Below, piece by piece: positions 1 to 7,322 of a DNA stretch of 15,376 nt; positions within the stretch are counted from its first letter, which is position 1; each line of letters begins with the position of its first letter. Origin of the DNA: Chitinophagaceae bacterium (lineage in GTDB: Bacteria > Bacteroidota > Bacteroidia > Chitinophagales > Chitinophagaceae); NCBI GenBank assembly GCA_017853235.1, contig JAFMJX010000021.1:1-15376 (forward strand), written 5' to 3'. A program made the position numbers and the translations under genes. Below the pieces are notes generated by a model, which had not been told where the DNA came from, did no database searches, and saw nothing but the letters and a program-made list of their open reading frames with translations.

Positions 1-1397
1 ATAATTCGTATTTGATACAAGAACCATGGATCTATACCTGTAGCGGCTGCGATGGATCTAACAGTAGACCCTTGCATTAATGCATCCTTTATTCTAAAGA
101 TGCGATCCCATTTTGGAATCTTAATATATTCCATCAACTCTTCATTCTTCATTAAACTTTTTCCATAATACCCTAAACCAATGGCTTCGTTTTCTAAACT
201 TTGACAAGCTTTCTGAATGGCTTCAGTAAAGCTTCTTCCAATTGCCATAACTTCACCTACACTTTTCATTTGTAATCCTAAAGTGTCATTAGCTCCTTTG
301 AATTTATCAAAATTCCATCTTGGTACTTTTACAATCACATAGTCTAATGCAGGTTCAAAATAAGCAGATGTGGTTTGTGTAATTTGATTTTTTAATTCAT
401 CTAAACGATAACCAATTGCCAATTTTGCCGCAATTTTTGCAATGGGATATCCGGTGGCTTTAGATGCCAATGCGGATGATCTGGATACACGTGGATTAAT
501 TTCAACAGCAATTAATTCTTCTGTGGCAGGATTTAATGCAAACTGAACATTACAACCTCCCGAAAAATTTCCTAAACTGCGCATCATCAACATTGCTTTG
601 TTACGCATTTCCTGAAAAGCAGTATCACTCAATGTCATAGCAGGAGCCACAGTGATGGAATCCCCAGTGTGCACCCCCATTGGGTCTAGGTTTTCAACAG
701 TACATATAATGACCACATTATCTGCTTGGTCTCTTAATAATTCTAATTCATATTCCTTCCATCCTAACACTGCTTTTTCTACTAATACTTCATGCATAGG
801 AGAAGCCTTTAATCCTTTTTCCAAAGCTGCATCTAATTCACTTGCATCATGTACAAATCCACCTCCAGTTCCGCCTAATGTAAAAGAAGGTCGTATTACT
901 AATGGAAATCCTATTTTTTGTGCAATTTCTTTTCCTTCTAAAAAACTATTGGCAACTTGACTTGGCGCTACAGCCATTCCTATCTTCACCATTAATTGTC
1001 TAAACTTCTCGCGGTCTTCGGCAGTATCTATCGCAGCAACATCTACCCCAATCATTCTACAATTATATTGTTTCCATAATCCAATTTCGTCCGCTTCCTT
1101 ACATAAGTTTAAAGCAGTTTGTCCTCCCATGGTTGGTAGTACCGCATCAATTTGATTTTCCTGTAAAATTTGTTCTAAACTTTCTACCGTTAATGGCAAT
1201 AAATATACTTTATCTGCCATCATTGGATCGGTCATAATGGTGGCTGGATTACTATTAATTAAAATCACTTTAATACCTTCCTCTCTAAGTGATCGAGCTG
1301 CTTGTGATCCTGAATAGTCAAACTCGCAGGCTTGTCCAATAATAATGGGTCCAGAACCTACAATTAATACGGATTTGATGGATGTGTCTTTGGGCAT
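1..1397 (-). CDS. carB: Carbamoyl-phosphate synthase large chain, N-terminal part (cut by window edge)
   Basis: This gene makes carbamoyl phosphate from bicarbonate, ammonia (supplied by CarA) and two ATP in the cytoplasm, feeding arginine and pyrimidine synthesis. The reading frame is open from ATG (1397-1395) to the left edge, giving 465 codons. It begins MPKDTSIKSVLIVGSGP, nearly the same as E. coli CarB. The visible part is the carboxyphosphate-forming half: a pre-ATP-grasp domain (about 1-125), an ATP-grasp domain (about 126-400) and the start of the oligomerisation region. Residues that bind ATP and metal in E. coli CarB appear at the same numbers: R129, R169, H243, Q285, E299 and N301. 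The second ATP-grasp half and the allosteric domain lie outside the window. No carA is visible. The gene diverges from bcp and has a perfect TAnnTTTG box 22 bases before its ATG. Identity is very secure. Confidence 0.97.
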   Translation of the reverse strand, partial: MPKDTSIKSVLIVGSGPIIIGQACEFDYSGSQAARSLREEGIKVILINSNPATIMTDPMMADKVYLLPLTVESLEQILQENQIDAVLPTMGGQTALNLCKEADEIGLWKQYNCRMIGVDVAAIDTAEDREKFRQLMVKIGMAVAPSQVANSFLEGKEIAQKIGFPLVIRPSFTLGGTGGGFVHDASELDAALEKGLKASPMHEVLVEKAVLGWKEYELELLRDQADNVVIICTVENLDPMGVHTGDSITVAPAMTLSDTAFQEMRNKAMLMMRSLGNFSGGCNVQFALNPATEELIAVEINPRVSRSSALASKATGYPIAKIAAKLAIGYRLDELKNQITQTTSAYFEPALDYVIVKVPRWNFDKFKGANDTLGLQMKSVGEVMAIGRSFTEAIQKACQSLENEAIGLGYYGKSLMKNEELMEYIKIPKWDRIFRIKDALMQGSTVRSIAAATGIDPWFLYQIRI

Positions 1398-1419
1398 AGG
1401 TACAAAAATATAAATTGCG

Positions 1420-1427
1420 CAAACCTA
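1420..1427 (-). promoter_or_regulatory. Putative carB promoter -7 box
   Basis: On the minus strand this reads TAGGTTTG, a perfect match to the Bacteroidota sigma-A -7 consensus TAnnTTTG, 22 bases before the carB ATG. No TTG -33 element is evident at the expected distance, so the call rests on the -7 box and its position. Confidence 0.45.
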
Positions 1428-1512
1428 CTAAAAATTGCTCGAATTTGCCCCCTTTTTAGCCCTAAACATTTTTGTCCTTTTTAAGTTATATATTTACCAC
1501 AATTCAAGTATT

Positions 1513-1977
1513 ATGGCAGTTATCAAAGAAGGCTCTAAAGCACCCGCCTTTAAAGGGGTGGATCAAAACGGGAAAACAGTGGCTTTAGCCGATTTTAAAG
1601 GGCAAAAAGTGGTTTTATACTTTTATCCTAAAGACGATACACCAGGTTGTACTGCACAAGCTTGTAATTTACGTGATAATTATAAAGCGTTGCAAAAGAA
1701 GGGGTTACAAATTTTAGGTGTCAGTGTGGACAGTGTCAAATCCCATGAAAAATTTATTGAAAAGTACAGCCTACCATTTTCATTGATTGCCGACGAGGAT
1801 AAAAAAATAGTTGACAAATATAATTTATGGGGTCAAAAAAAGTTCATGGGTCGTACCTATATGGGAACCACTCGAACTACTTTTTTAATTGATGAAGCAG
1901 GTATCGTGAAACACATCATTGAAAAACCCGATACCAAGGATCATGCGAAAGAGATTTTAGCTATTAGTGGTTGGTAG
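1513..1977 (+). CDS. bcp: Thioredoxin-dependent thiol peroxidase, Bcp/PrxQ-type peroxiredoxin
   Basis: A 154-residue cytoplasmic peroxiredoxin that reduces hydrogen peroxide and organic hydroperoxides using thioredoxin. It matches the usual Bcp length. The motif FYPKDDTPGCTAQAC holds the peroxidatic cysteine C46, with T43 and P44 of the peroxiredoxin active site. The resolving cysteine C51 lies five residues later, the intramolecular 2-Cys arrangement of this subfamily. I chose the ATG at 1513 (MAVIKEGSKAPAF). The frame stays open back to a TTG at 1435, but that would add 26 hydrophobic residues not typical of Bcp and would run through the likely promoter. The start is 115 bases from the divergent carB start. 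A weak box TATATTTA (1489-1496) lies 16 bases before the ATG. No convincing terminator follows the gene. Confidence 0.95.
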   Translation: MAVIKEGSKAPAFKGVDQNGKTVALADFKGQKVVLYFYPKDDTPGCTAQACNLRDNYKALQKKGLQILGVSVDSVKSHEKFIEKYSLPFSLIADEDKKIVDKYNLWGQKKFMGRTYMGTTRTTFLIDEAGIVKHIIEKPDTKDHAKEILAISGW

Positions 1978-2101
1978 TTTTTATGTAGCATTAAACAAGC
2001 CCATCTTTTAAAAGGTATTTATAACAAGAAGGGGACTTTTAACTTTTCATATTAAACCTTTTTAATATTTTCAAGTCCTATTATCTTTTAAATCTCCTTT
2101 T

Positions 2102-2854
2102 ATGTTGCGTAACGTATTCCCAATTTTCATTCTTGTAATTTTAGGAGCTTGCTCTAAAGATAGTGGAACAACTACCACCAATCCAGTTGCGAATGCTACT
2201 GTTCCAGATGTTTATAAAAAAATTTATGGGGCAAGTAGCATCACATCCGATGGGACTTATATTACCATTAAATCCAATGGGCTACCGGATCACAAGAGTT
2301 CTTATTATGCGACTACCAATGCCTTGTATGATAATTTTGTAGGCACTACATTTGGTGGCTACAATTTTGTGAAAAATCCCAATACAATTGCCGAAAAAGC
2401 ATACGTTTTTAAAATTCCTGCAGATCCTAAAGTATCTTCCAATCATACTGCAACTCCTTTAGGAGCTATTGGTGTTTCTTTAAACGGGGTTCCTTTTTTC
2501 AATCAATATGCAGGACCCAATCAACCTTTAACAGGAGAAGTAGTCTCCTTTGATCGTTATTGGGGGCATCCAGCACCCACTGGACAATATCATTACCATG
2601 TGGAACCTTTATATTTAACAACAGTTAAAATGACCAAGTCTTCTTTGTTAGGATTTTTATTAGATGGGTTTCCTGTTTATGGTCCTGAAGAAAATGGAGT
2701 TTTAGTAGATAATACTAAATTAGATGCATACCACGGCCACATTGCCATCACTGCAGATTATCCAAATGGTATTTATCATTATCACGTTACCAGCACCGAT
2801 CCTTATATTAATGGATCTGGCTTTTATGGATCTCCTGGCACTGTTTCTCAATAA
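2102..2854 (+). CDS. YHYH-domain lipoprotein
   Basis: A 250-residue predicted lipoprotein. It has a short hydrophobic leader with lipobox LGAC (lipidated C17) followed by a Ser/Thr-rich linker. The rest matches the YHYH protein family, whose biochemical function I do not know to be established. Visible marks are GQYHYHVEP (YHYH at 163-166), the family motif LLDGFPVYGP (186-195), YHGH at 210-213 and a second YHYH at 225-228 in PNGIYHYHVTSTDPY. With H156 these form a dense set of Tyr/His pairs that could bind a metal; that is inference. It is the first of three lipoprotein genes in a row, with its TAA one base before the next ATG, which suggests translational coupling. The start is the first ATG after 124 non-coding bases. 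The family call is strong; the function is unknown. Confidence 0.88.
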   Translation: MLRNVFPIFILVILGACSKDSGTTTTNPVANATVPDVYKKIYGASSITSDGTYITIKSNGLPDHKSSYYATTNALYDNFVGTTFGGYNFVKNPNTIAEKAYVFKIPADPKVSSNHTATPLGAIGVSLNGVPFFNQYAGPNQPLTGEVVSFDRYWGHPAPTGQYHYHVEPLYLTTVKMTKSSLLGFLLDGFPVYGPEENGVLVDNTKLDAYHGHIAITADYPNGIYHYHVTSTDPYINGSGFYGSPGTVSQ

Positions 2855-2855
2855 A

Positions 2856-3497
2856 ATGAAAAAAGGGATTACATTAAAATTAATAGGATACTTCTTTTTT
2901 GGATGTATTTTATTTTCATGTCATACAAAGCAGTCTATTGATTCCTCTGAAAATAAAATTGTCAAGGAAAATGTAGAGGCCAGTATTATGATTCCAAATT
3001 TATATTTGAATGCATTGGATACTGGATTCGTATTTCATCAAGACACATTATATTTTCAATCCCATAAAATGAATGGGTATGTTTTTAAATTATATACGCC
3101 TCATGATACTGCATTTTTAGGCAGCTATTGGGGAGGATTAGAAGAAGGAGTGCATAAAAAATGGTATCCAAATAAACAATTAGCCGAACATAGATATTTT
3201 CATTTGGGAAAGAAAGTAGGAAAGCATGTTGGTTTTTGGGAAGATGGTACCCCTAAATTTGAATATCATTTTATAGATGGAGAATTACAAGGAGTATGCA
3301 ATGAATGGTATCAAAAAGGGCAACCCTATAAAGTCATGCATTATAAAAATGGATATGAAGAAGGAAGTCAAAAAATGTGGTGGGAAAATGGTGTGATTCG
3401 AGCAAATTATGTTGTAAAGCAGGGTAGAAGGTATGGCCTAATAGGTTTGAAATTATGTATGACGCCAAAGGATTCCATTAATTTTAAAATTAAATAG
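2856..3497 (+). CDS. MORN-repeat (YwqK-like) lipoprotein
   Basis: A 213-residue predicted lipoprotein with leader MKKGITLKLIGYFFFGCILF and a cysteine at C22 (context LFSC). Residues about 89-197 contain roughly five repeats of about 22 residues with the MORN-variant pattern 'G...G....W...G', for example EEGVHKKWYPNKQLAEHRY, VGKHVGFWEDGTPKFEYHF, LQGVCNEWYQKGQPYKVMHY and EEGSQKMWWENGVIRANY. Such proteins are often auto-annotated as 'YwqK family antitoxin', but nothing toxin-like is adjacent, so I do not use that name. The repeats form a beta-sheet scaffold, usually taken as a binding surface. The frame is open back to 2724, but those codons overlap the YHYH gene; the ATG at 2856 gives a proper signal sequence. 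The next gene starts 9 bases after the stop, so this is probably one operon. Its role is unknown. Confidence 0.82.
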   Translation: MKKGITLKLIGYFFFGCILFSCHTKQSIDSSENKIVKENVEASIMIPNLYLNALDTGFVFHQDTLYFQSHKMNGYVFKLYTPHDTAFLGSYWGGLEEGVHKKWYPNKQLAEHRYFHLGKKVGKHVGFWEDGTPKFEYHFIDGELQGVCNEWYQKGQPYKVMHYKNGYEEGSQKMWWENGVIRANYVVKQGRRYGLIGLKLCMTPKDSINFKIK

Positions 3498-3506
3498 CGC
3501 CCAGTT

Positions 3507-4175
3507 ATGAAACAATTGATTTTATATTTGGTCGTATTGTTGTTCACTTTTGCTTGTAATAATAATAGTATTCAAACAAAGGAGCAAATATCAGATACGT
3601 TGGCAACCTTGCCTTTTTTTAATCAACCCGATTGGACGCCCGAATGGATTCAAACTAGCGATAGTCCATATAAAAAAATACATACCATTCCAGCGTTTTC
3701 GTTCACGGATCAAAATGGAAATAAAATTACAGAGCAAACAGTTCAAGGAAAAATATATGTTGCTAACTTCTTTTTTACCAAGTGCAGAAGTATTTGCCCT
3801 AAGATGACACGTAATATGTATTTATTACAAGAGGCCTTTAAAAAAGACAGTTCCATATTATTTTTATCACATAGTGTCACACCACAATCCGATTCGGTAT
3901 TGGTTTTACAGCAGTATGCCATTCAAAATAAAGTGAATGCAACACAATGGCATTTATTAACGGGAAGTCAAAAGGACATTTATGCCCTTGCTAAACAACA
4001 ATATTTTGCTGGCGACACAGTAGGGTTTTATCAATCAGGGAATGAATTTTTACATACTGAAAATTTTATTTTAATTGATAAGCATCGCCGAATAAGAGGC
4101 GTGTATAATGGTACTTTATTAGTGGAAATGGATCGTATCAAGGAAGATATTAATATACTCAAAAAAGAAGACTAA
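3507..4175 (+). CDS. SCO1/SenC family copper-binding lipoprotein
   Basis: A 222-residue membrane-anchored, thioredoxin-fold protein. The leader ends FTFACNNN, giving a lipidated C17. The fold starts near residue 60 (IPAFSFTDQNGNKI). The copper and redox motif CRSIC places C93 and C97 in FFFTKCRSICPKM, and the third copper ligand is H183 in FLHTENFILID. SCO proteins deliver copper to the CuA site of cytochrome c oxidase, or act as thiol reductants for that site, on the outer face of the inner membrane. All three ligands are intact. It is the third gene of the YHYH-MORN-SCO run, which is the main reason to suspect a copper link for the two upstream genes. No cytochrome oxidase genes are in the window. 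Family identity is secure; the target oxidase is unknown. Confidence 0.93.
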   Translation: MKQLILYLVVLLFTFACNNNSIQTKEQISDTLATLPFFNQPDWTPEWIQTSDSPYKKIHTIPAFSFTDQNGNKITEQTVQGKIYVANFFFTKCRSICPKMTRNMYLLQEAFKKDSSILFLSHSVTPQSDSVLVLQQYAIQNKVNATQWHLLTGSQKDIYALAKQQYFAGDTVGFYQSGNEFLHTENFILIDKHRRIRGVYNGTLLVEMDRIKEDINILKKED

Positions 4176-4202
4176 TCGTTTAAGTTATAAGTTCAAAAAG
4201 TC

Positions 4203-4210
4203 TATTTTTG
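4203..4210 (+). promoter_or_regulatory. Putative promoter -7 box for the sterol desaturase-family gene
   Basis: TATTTTTG matches TAnnTTTG exactly and ends 20 bases before the ATG at 4231, within the 55-base gap after the SCO gene. It suggests this gene can be transcribed separately from the lipoprotein run. No clear TTG -33 element is present. Confidence 0.4.
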
Positions 4211-4230
4211 CCTTTCCTAAATGTGTTCCT

Positions 4231-4992
4231 ATGTCCCTCCCCGCAGATAAATATTTTGAAATTCTTTTTAGAATAGGCAGTCGCTATTATTTTTTAGCGG
4301 GAGTTGCTTTTTTACTTTTTTATGTTATTTTGAAAAACAAAATCATTGATCATAAAATACAACTCCATTTTCCAAAGTCTTCAGATTATGTGCGTGAAAT
4401 TTTATACTCATCTGTTACTATTTTGATTTTTTCTCTTATCCCCATCATTTTTATTTACAATCCCGATATTCGTCCATACTCTACCTTGTATCAAAATATA
4501 AGTGATTATGGAGTGGCTTATTATATTTTAGCTTTCCCACTCATGTTTATAATACATGACACTTACTTTTATTGGACCCATCGTTTAATGCATCACAAAA
4601 AATTATTTAATATAATGCATTTGGTACATCATAAATCTACCAATCCTTCTCCTTGGGCTGCTTATGCGTTTCATCCTTTAGAGTCAATAGTGGAAGTGGG
4701 CATCTTTGTTGTTTTTTTATTTACCATTCCGGTTCATAAAACACATATACCGTTGTTCTTTTTATTTTCAATCATTTATAATATTTATGGCCACTTAGGT
4801 TGGGAATTATATCCTAAGGGTTTTTCTAAAACTAGTATTGGTAAATGGATCAATACTTCTGTGAACCATAATCAACATCATAAATATTTTAAAGGCAATT
4901 ACGGACTTTATACTTTGTTCTGGGACCGAATGATGGGCACCATACGTCCTGACTATGATGAAGCTTTTGAAGAAGTAAAAAACAGATCATAA
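4231..4992 (+). CDS. Sterol desaturase / fatty acid hydroxylase superfamily membrane protein
   Basis: A 253-residue integral membrane oxygenase with a non-heme diiron centre held by histidine clusters. Hydrophobic segments are visible near residues 18-34, 57-76, 95-108, 150-168 and 172-187. The histidine boxes of the superfamily are present in order: H109 and H117-R-L-M-H121-H122 (HDTYFYWTHRLMHH), H130 and H133-H134 (MHLVHH), H148, H188, and H213-N-Q-H216-H217 (NHNQHH). Members hydroxylate or desaturate sterols, fatty acids, carotenoids or ether lipids using O2 and a reductant. The substrate cannot be read from sequence; a membrane lipid is the simplest guess. It follows the SCO gene by 55 bases with its own promoter-like box, and is convergent with feoB. 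Confidence 0.9.
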   Translation: MSLPADKYFEILFRIGSRYYFLAGVAFLLFYVILKNKIIDHKIQLHFPKSSDYVREILYSSVTILIFSLIPIIFIYNPDIRPYSTLYQNISDYGVAYYILAFPLMFIIHDTYFYWTHRLMHHKKLFNIMHLVHHKSTNPSPWAAYAFHPLESIVEVGIFVVFLFTIPVHKTHIPLFFLFSIIYNIYGHLGWELYPKGFSKTSIGKWINTSVNHNQHHKYFKGNYGLYTLFWDRMMGTIRPDYDEAFEEVKNRS

Positions 4993-5016
4993 AAGGGTGT
5001 CAACATTGGCACCAAA
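4991..5016 (-). terminator. Possible rho-independent terminator after feoB
   Basis: On the minus strand, GGTGCC (5013-5008), a six-base loop and GACACC (5001-4996) form a 6-bp stem with one G-U pair, followed by CTTTT. It sits 18 bases beyond the feoB stop, between two convergent genes. The T tract is short. On the plus strand no T run follows, so it serves feoB if anything. Confidence 0.4.
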
Positions 5017-5030
5017 ATAGTTGCTCATGC

Positions 5031-7139
5031 TTATTTTGCGATAAAGTACACTCCCCAACTAATAAGGTAGGCCAATCCTGTCATCATGAAAAACTGTATC
5101 GTGGGCCATTTCCAAGTTCCTGTTTCTCGTTTTACTACTGCCAATGTACTCATGCATTGCATTGCTAGAACATAAAATAACATAAGGGATAATGCGGTAG
5201 CAAAACTGTACACTTTGGTACCATCCGGCCTTACTGCTGCTTTTAATTTTGCCCTCAAGGAACTATTGTCCGACTCTTCCACACTATATAATGTAGCCAT
5301 GGTCCCTACAAATACTTCACGTGCAGCAAAGGATGTAATTAATGCTATCCCAATTTTCCAATCATATCCTAATGGTGCAATCAATGGGGCTAACTTTTTA
5401 CCCATCAAACCCGCGTAGGAGTTTTCTAATTTTTCGGTACGATATGCTTTTTCTAATGGTTTCGCTTCATTGGGATGCAATGCAATTTGAGTTTGATATT
5501 GTTGCGTCAAAATTTCCATTTTTTGAGATGGGCCATAACTGCTCAAATACCATAAAATCAAACTGATTACAATAATGACTTTGCCTGCATCTTTAACAAA
5601 AATGCCTGCTTTTTGAATCATGGTCATTCCAATATTTTTCCATCTGGGGGCACGATATACAGGCAACTCTAATATAAAATAACTCTTCTCCTGAATTTTT
5701 ATAAATAATTTCAAAATGAAACTCATGAGTAAGGCCATGACAATACCTAATAAATACAATCCCATCATCAGCAATCCTTGTAAACTTAAAAATCCAAAAT
5801 ATATTTTATCATCTACGACCAATGAAATAAGTATGGTATACACTGGTAAACGTGCACTGCAACTCATAAATGGAGTGACTAAAATAGTGAGTAGCCTTTC
5901 TTTTTTATTTTCAATATTGCGGGCACTCATGATGGCAGGCACTGCGCAAGCAAACCCACTAATCATGGGCATCACGCTTTTACCATTCAAACCTACTTTA
6001 CGCATGAGTTTGTCACTCAAAAAACTAATACGTGCCATGTACCCCGTATCTTCTAATAAAGTAATGAGTCCAAATAATATCATGATTTGTGGTACAAATA
6101 TCACAATACCTCCAATACCTGCCACCAGTCCATTTACTAATAAGTCCTGCCACCATGCCGCTGGTAATAGTTGATTTAAATAGGTGGTTAAGTTGGTGAA
6201 TATCCATTCAATGCCATCCATAGGGAATTTTGCCATCCAAAAAACCGACTGAAATAAAATGAATAAGACCAAAAACAAAATGGCGTATCCTCCTAATTGA
6301 TGTAAAAATATATTGTCTAATTTTTCGGATCTTTTTTTGGTAGCGGTAGGATCGGGGGTCACCACATTTTTTTTCATGATTTCTTGTATGCGACCATACC
6401 TTTGCAAAATTTCTTGCGCTTGTGTTTTAGTATGGTTAAAATCATGATCTATTTCAATTTGCTCAATCGTTTCTTGCATTTCTTTTTCCAAAGGGAATGC
6501 TTCATGATGCATTAAATAATGCAATGCAGCATAATCACTGTGTGTGGGGTATAAAATTTTAAATGCATTAATTGCCTCAGTGGCTAAGGCTTTATTGTTA
6601 ATAAAACTTTCTTGATTTCTAGAGCGCTTTGTACTTATGATATTTGTGAGCGCTTTTTTTAAATCTCCCAATCCTTTATTTTTTCTTGCATCTACCGCTA
6701 CTACTGGAATCCCTAAATCCTCTTGTAAACCTGCTATATCAATTTTAATTCCTTTTTTGGCTGCCAAGTCATTCATTGTTAAGGCCAACACGACGGGTAC
6801 TTTTAAATCAATAATTTGACTACAAAAAAGTAAGTTCCTTTTTAAATTACTGGCATCTGCTACCAATAAAATCATATCGGTTTGTATGTCGGGATCTACT
6901 CCCATCAACACTTTGTATGCAACCCATTCATCTTCTCTTTTGGGATAAAAACTATAAGTTCCTGGTAAATCAATCAAAGTACTTGGAAATTCACCCAATA
7001 ATAAATCACCTGTTTTTTTATCTACAGTGACTCCGGGAAAATTACCCACTTTTTGATGTAAACCTGTTAAGGCATTAAAAAGCGAACTTTTACCAGAATT
7101 GGGATTTCCCACTAAGGCGATATGAATACTTGGCTTCAT
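5031..7139 (-). CDS. feoB: Ferrous iron transport protein B
   Basis: A 702-residue inner-membrane Fe(II) transporter with an N-terminal G domain, somewhat shorter than E. coli FeoB (773). G1 is GNPNSGKSS (11-19), the switch region is GNFPGVTV (32-39) and G3 is DLPG (57-60). The G4 position reads T121-M-N-D124 where FeoB normally has N-x-x-D, an unusual change. The membrane part carries both gate motifs: GFACAVPAIMSARNIENKKE with the CSARLPVY stretch, and SFAAREVFVGTMATLY near the C-terminus. I chose the ATG at 7139. A TTG at 7151 would add four residues but lies inside a perfect -7 promoter box, so it is probably not transcribed. No feoA or feoC is adjacent and no FeoA domain is fused. The gene is divergent from the M28 peptidase gene. 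Confidence 0.96.
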   Translation of the reverse strand: MKPSIHIALVGNPNSGKSSLFNALTGLHQKVGNFPGVTVDKKTGDLLLGEFPSTLIDLPGTYSFYPKREDEWVAYKVLMGVDPDIQTDMILLVADASNLKRNLLFCSQIIDLKVPVVLALTMNDLAAKKGIKIDIAGLQEDLGIPVVAVDARKNKGLGDLKKALTNIISTKRSRNQESFINNKALATEAINAFKILYPTHSDYAALHYLMHHEAFPLEKEMQETIEQIEIDHDFNHTKTQAQEILQRYGRIQEIMKKNVVTPDPTATKKRSEKLDNIFLHQLGGYAILFLVLFILFQSVFWMAKFPMDGIEWIFTNLTTYLNQLLPAAWWQDLLVNGLVAGIGGIVIFVPQIMILFGLITLLEDTGYMARISFLSDKLMRKVGLNGKSVMPMISGFACAVPAIMSARNIENKKERLLTILVTPFMSCSARLPVYTILISLVVDDKIYFGFLSLQGLLMMGLYLLGIVMALLMSFILKLFIKIQEKSYFILELPVYRAPRWKNIGMTMIQKAGIFVKDAGKVIIVISLILWYLSSYGPSQKMEILTQQYQTQIALHPNEAKPLEKAYRTEKLENSYAGLMGKKLAPLIAPLGYDWKIGIALITSFAAREVFVGTMATLYSVEESDNSSLRAKLKAAVRPDGTKVYSFATALSLMLFYVLAMQCMSTLAVVKRETGTWKWPTIQFFMMTGLAYLISWGVYFIAK

Positions 7140-7148
7140 GCTTAGGGG

Positions 7149-7156
7149 CAAAGCTA
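7149..7156 (-). promoter_or_regulatory. Putative feoB promoter -7 box
   Basis: On the minus strand this is TAGCTTTG, an exact TAnnTTTG match, 9 bases before the chosen feoB ATG. The transcript would have a very short leader. The box lies inside a small imperfect palindrome, TTAG...CTAA (7142-7157), which could be a repressor site. Confidence 0.4.
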
Positions 7157-7322
7157 ACTTTTATGTATAAGCCTTTGTTACGAAATAGGAAATTGAGAGG
7201 GGAAGGAATGTCCTGACTTAAATCATCTTTTTACCCTGCATTTGTTTATTAACAAGGAATTGAATTCTTTGCGTGAATTCCTGTTTCCTTTACTTATTTT
7301 TACACTCAAATAATCATTGTTT

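Noticed and set aside
652..960. Open frame of 102 codons on the plus strand opposite carB
   Set aside because: The minus strand here encodes the conserved CarB ATP-grasp domain without interruption.
1435..1512. Upstream TTG start for bcp adding a hydrophobic N-terminal segment
   Set aside because: The extension is absent from typical Bcp proteins and covers the likely promoter; the ATG at 1513 matches the family start.
2724..2855. Longer form of the MORN-repeat protein overlapping the YHYH gene
   Set aside because: The overlap would be 131 bases in another frame, and the ATG at 2856 gives a clean lipoprotein signal.
2856..3497. YwqK-type antitoxin of a toxin-antitoxin pair
   Set aside because: The label comes from automatic naming of MORN-variant repeats. 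The protein is a predicted lipoprotein and no toxin-like gene is adjacent.
5716..6174. Open frame of 152 codons on the plus strand opposite feoB
   Set aside because: It is antisense to the FeoB membrane domain and has no recognisable motif.
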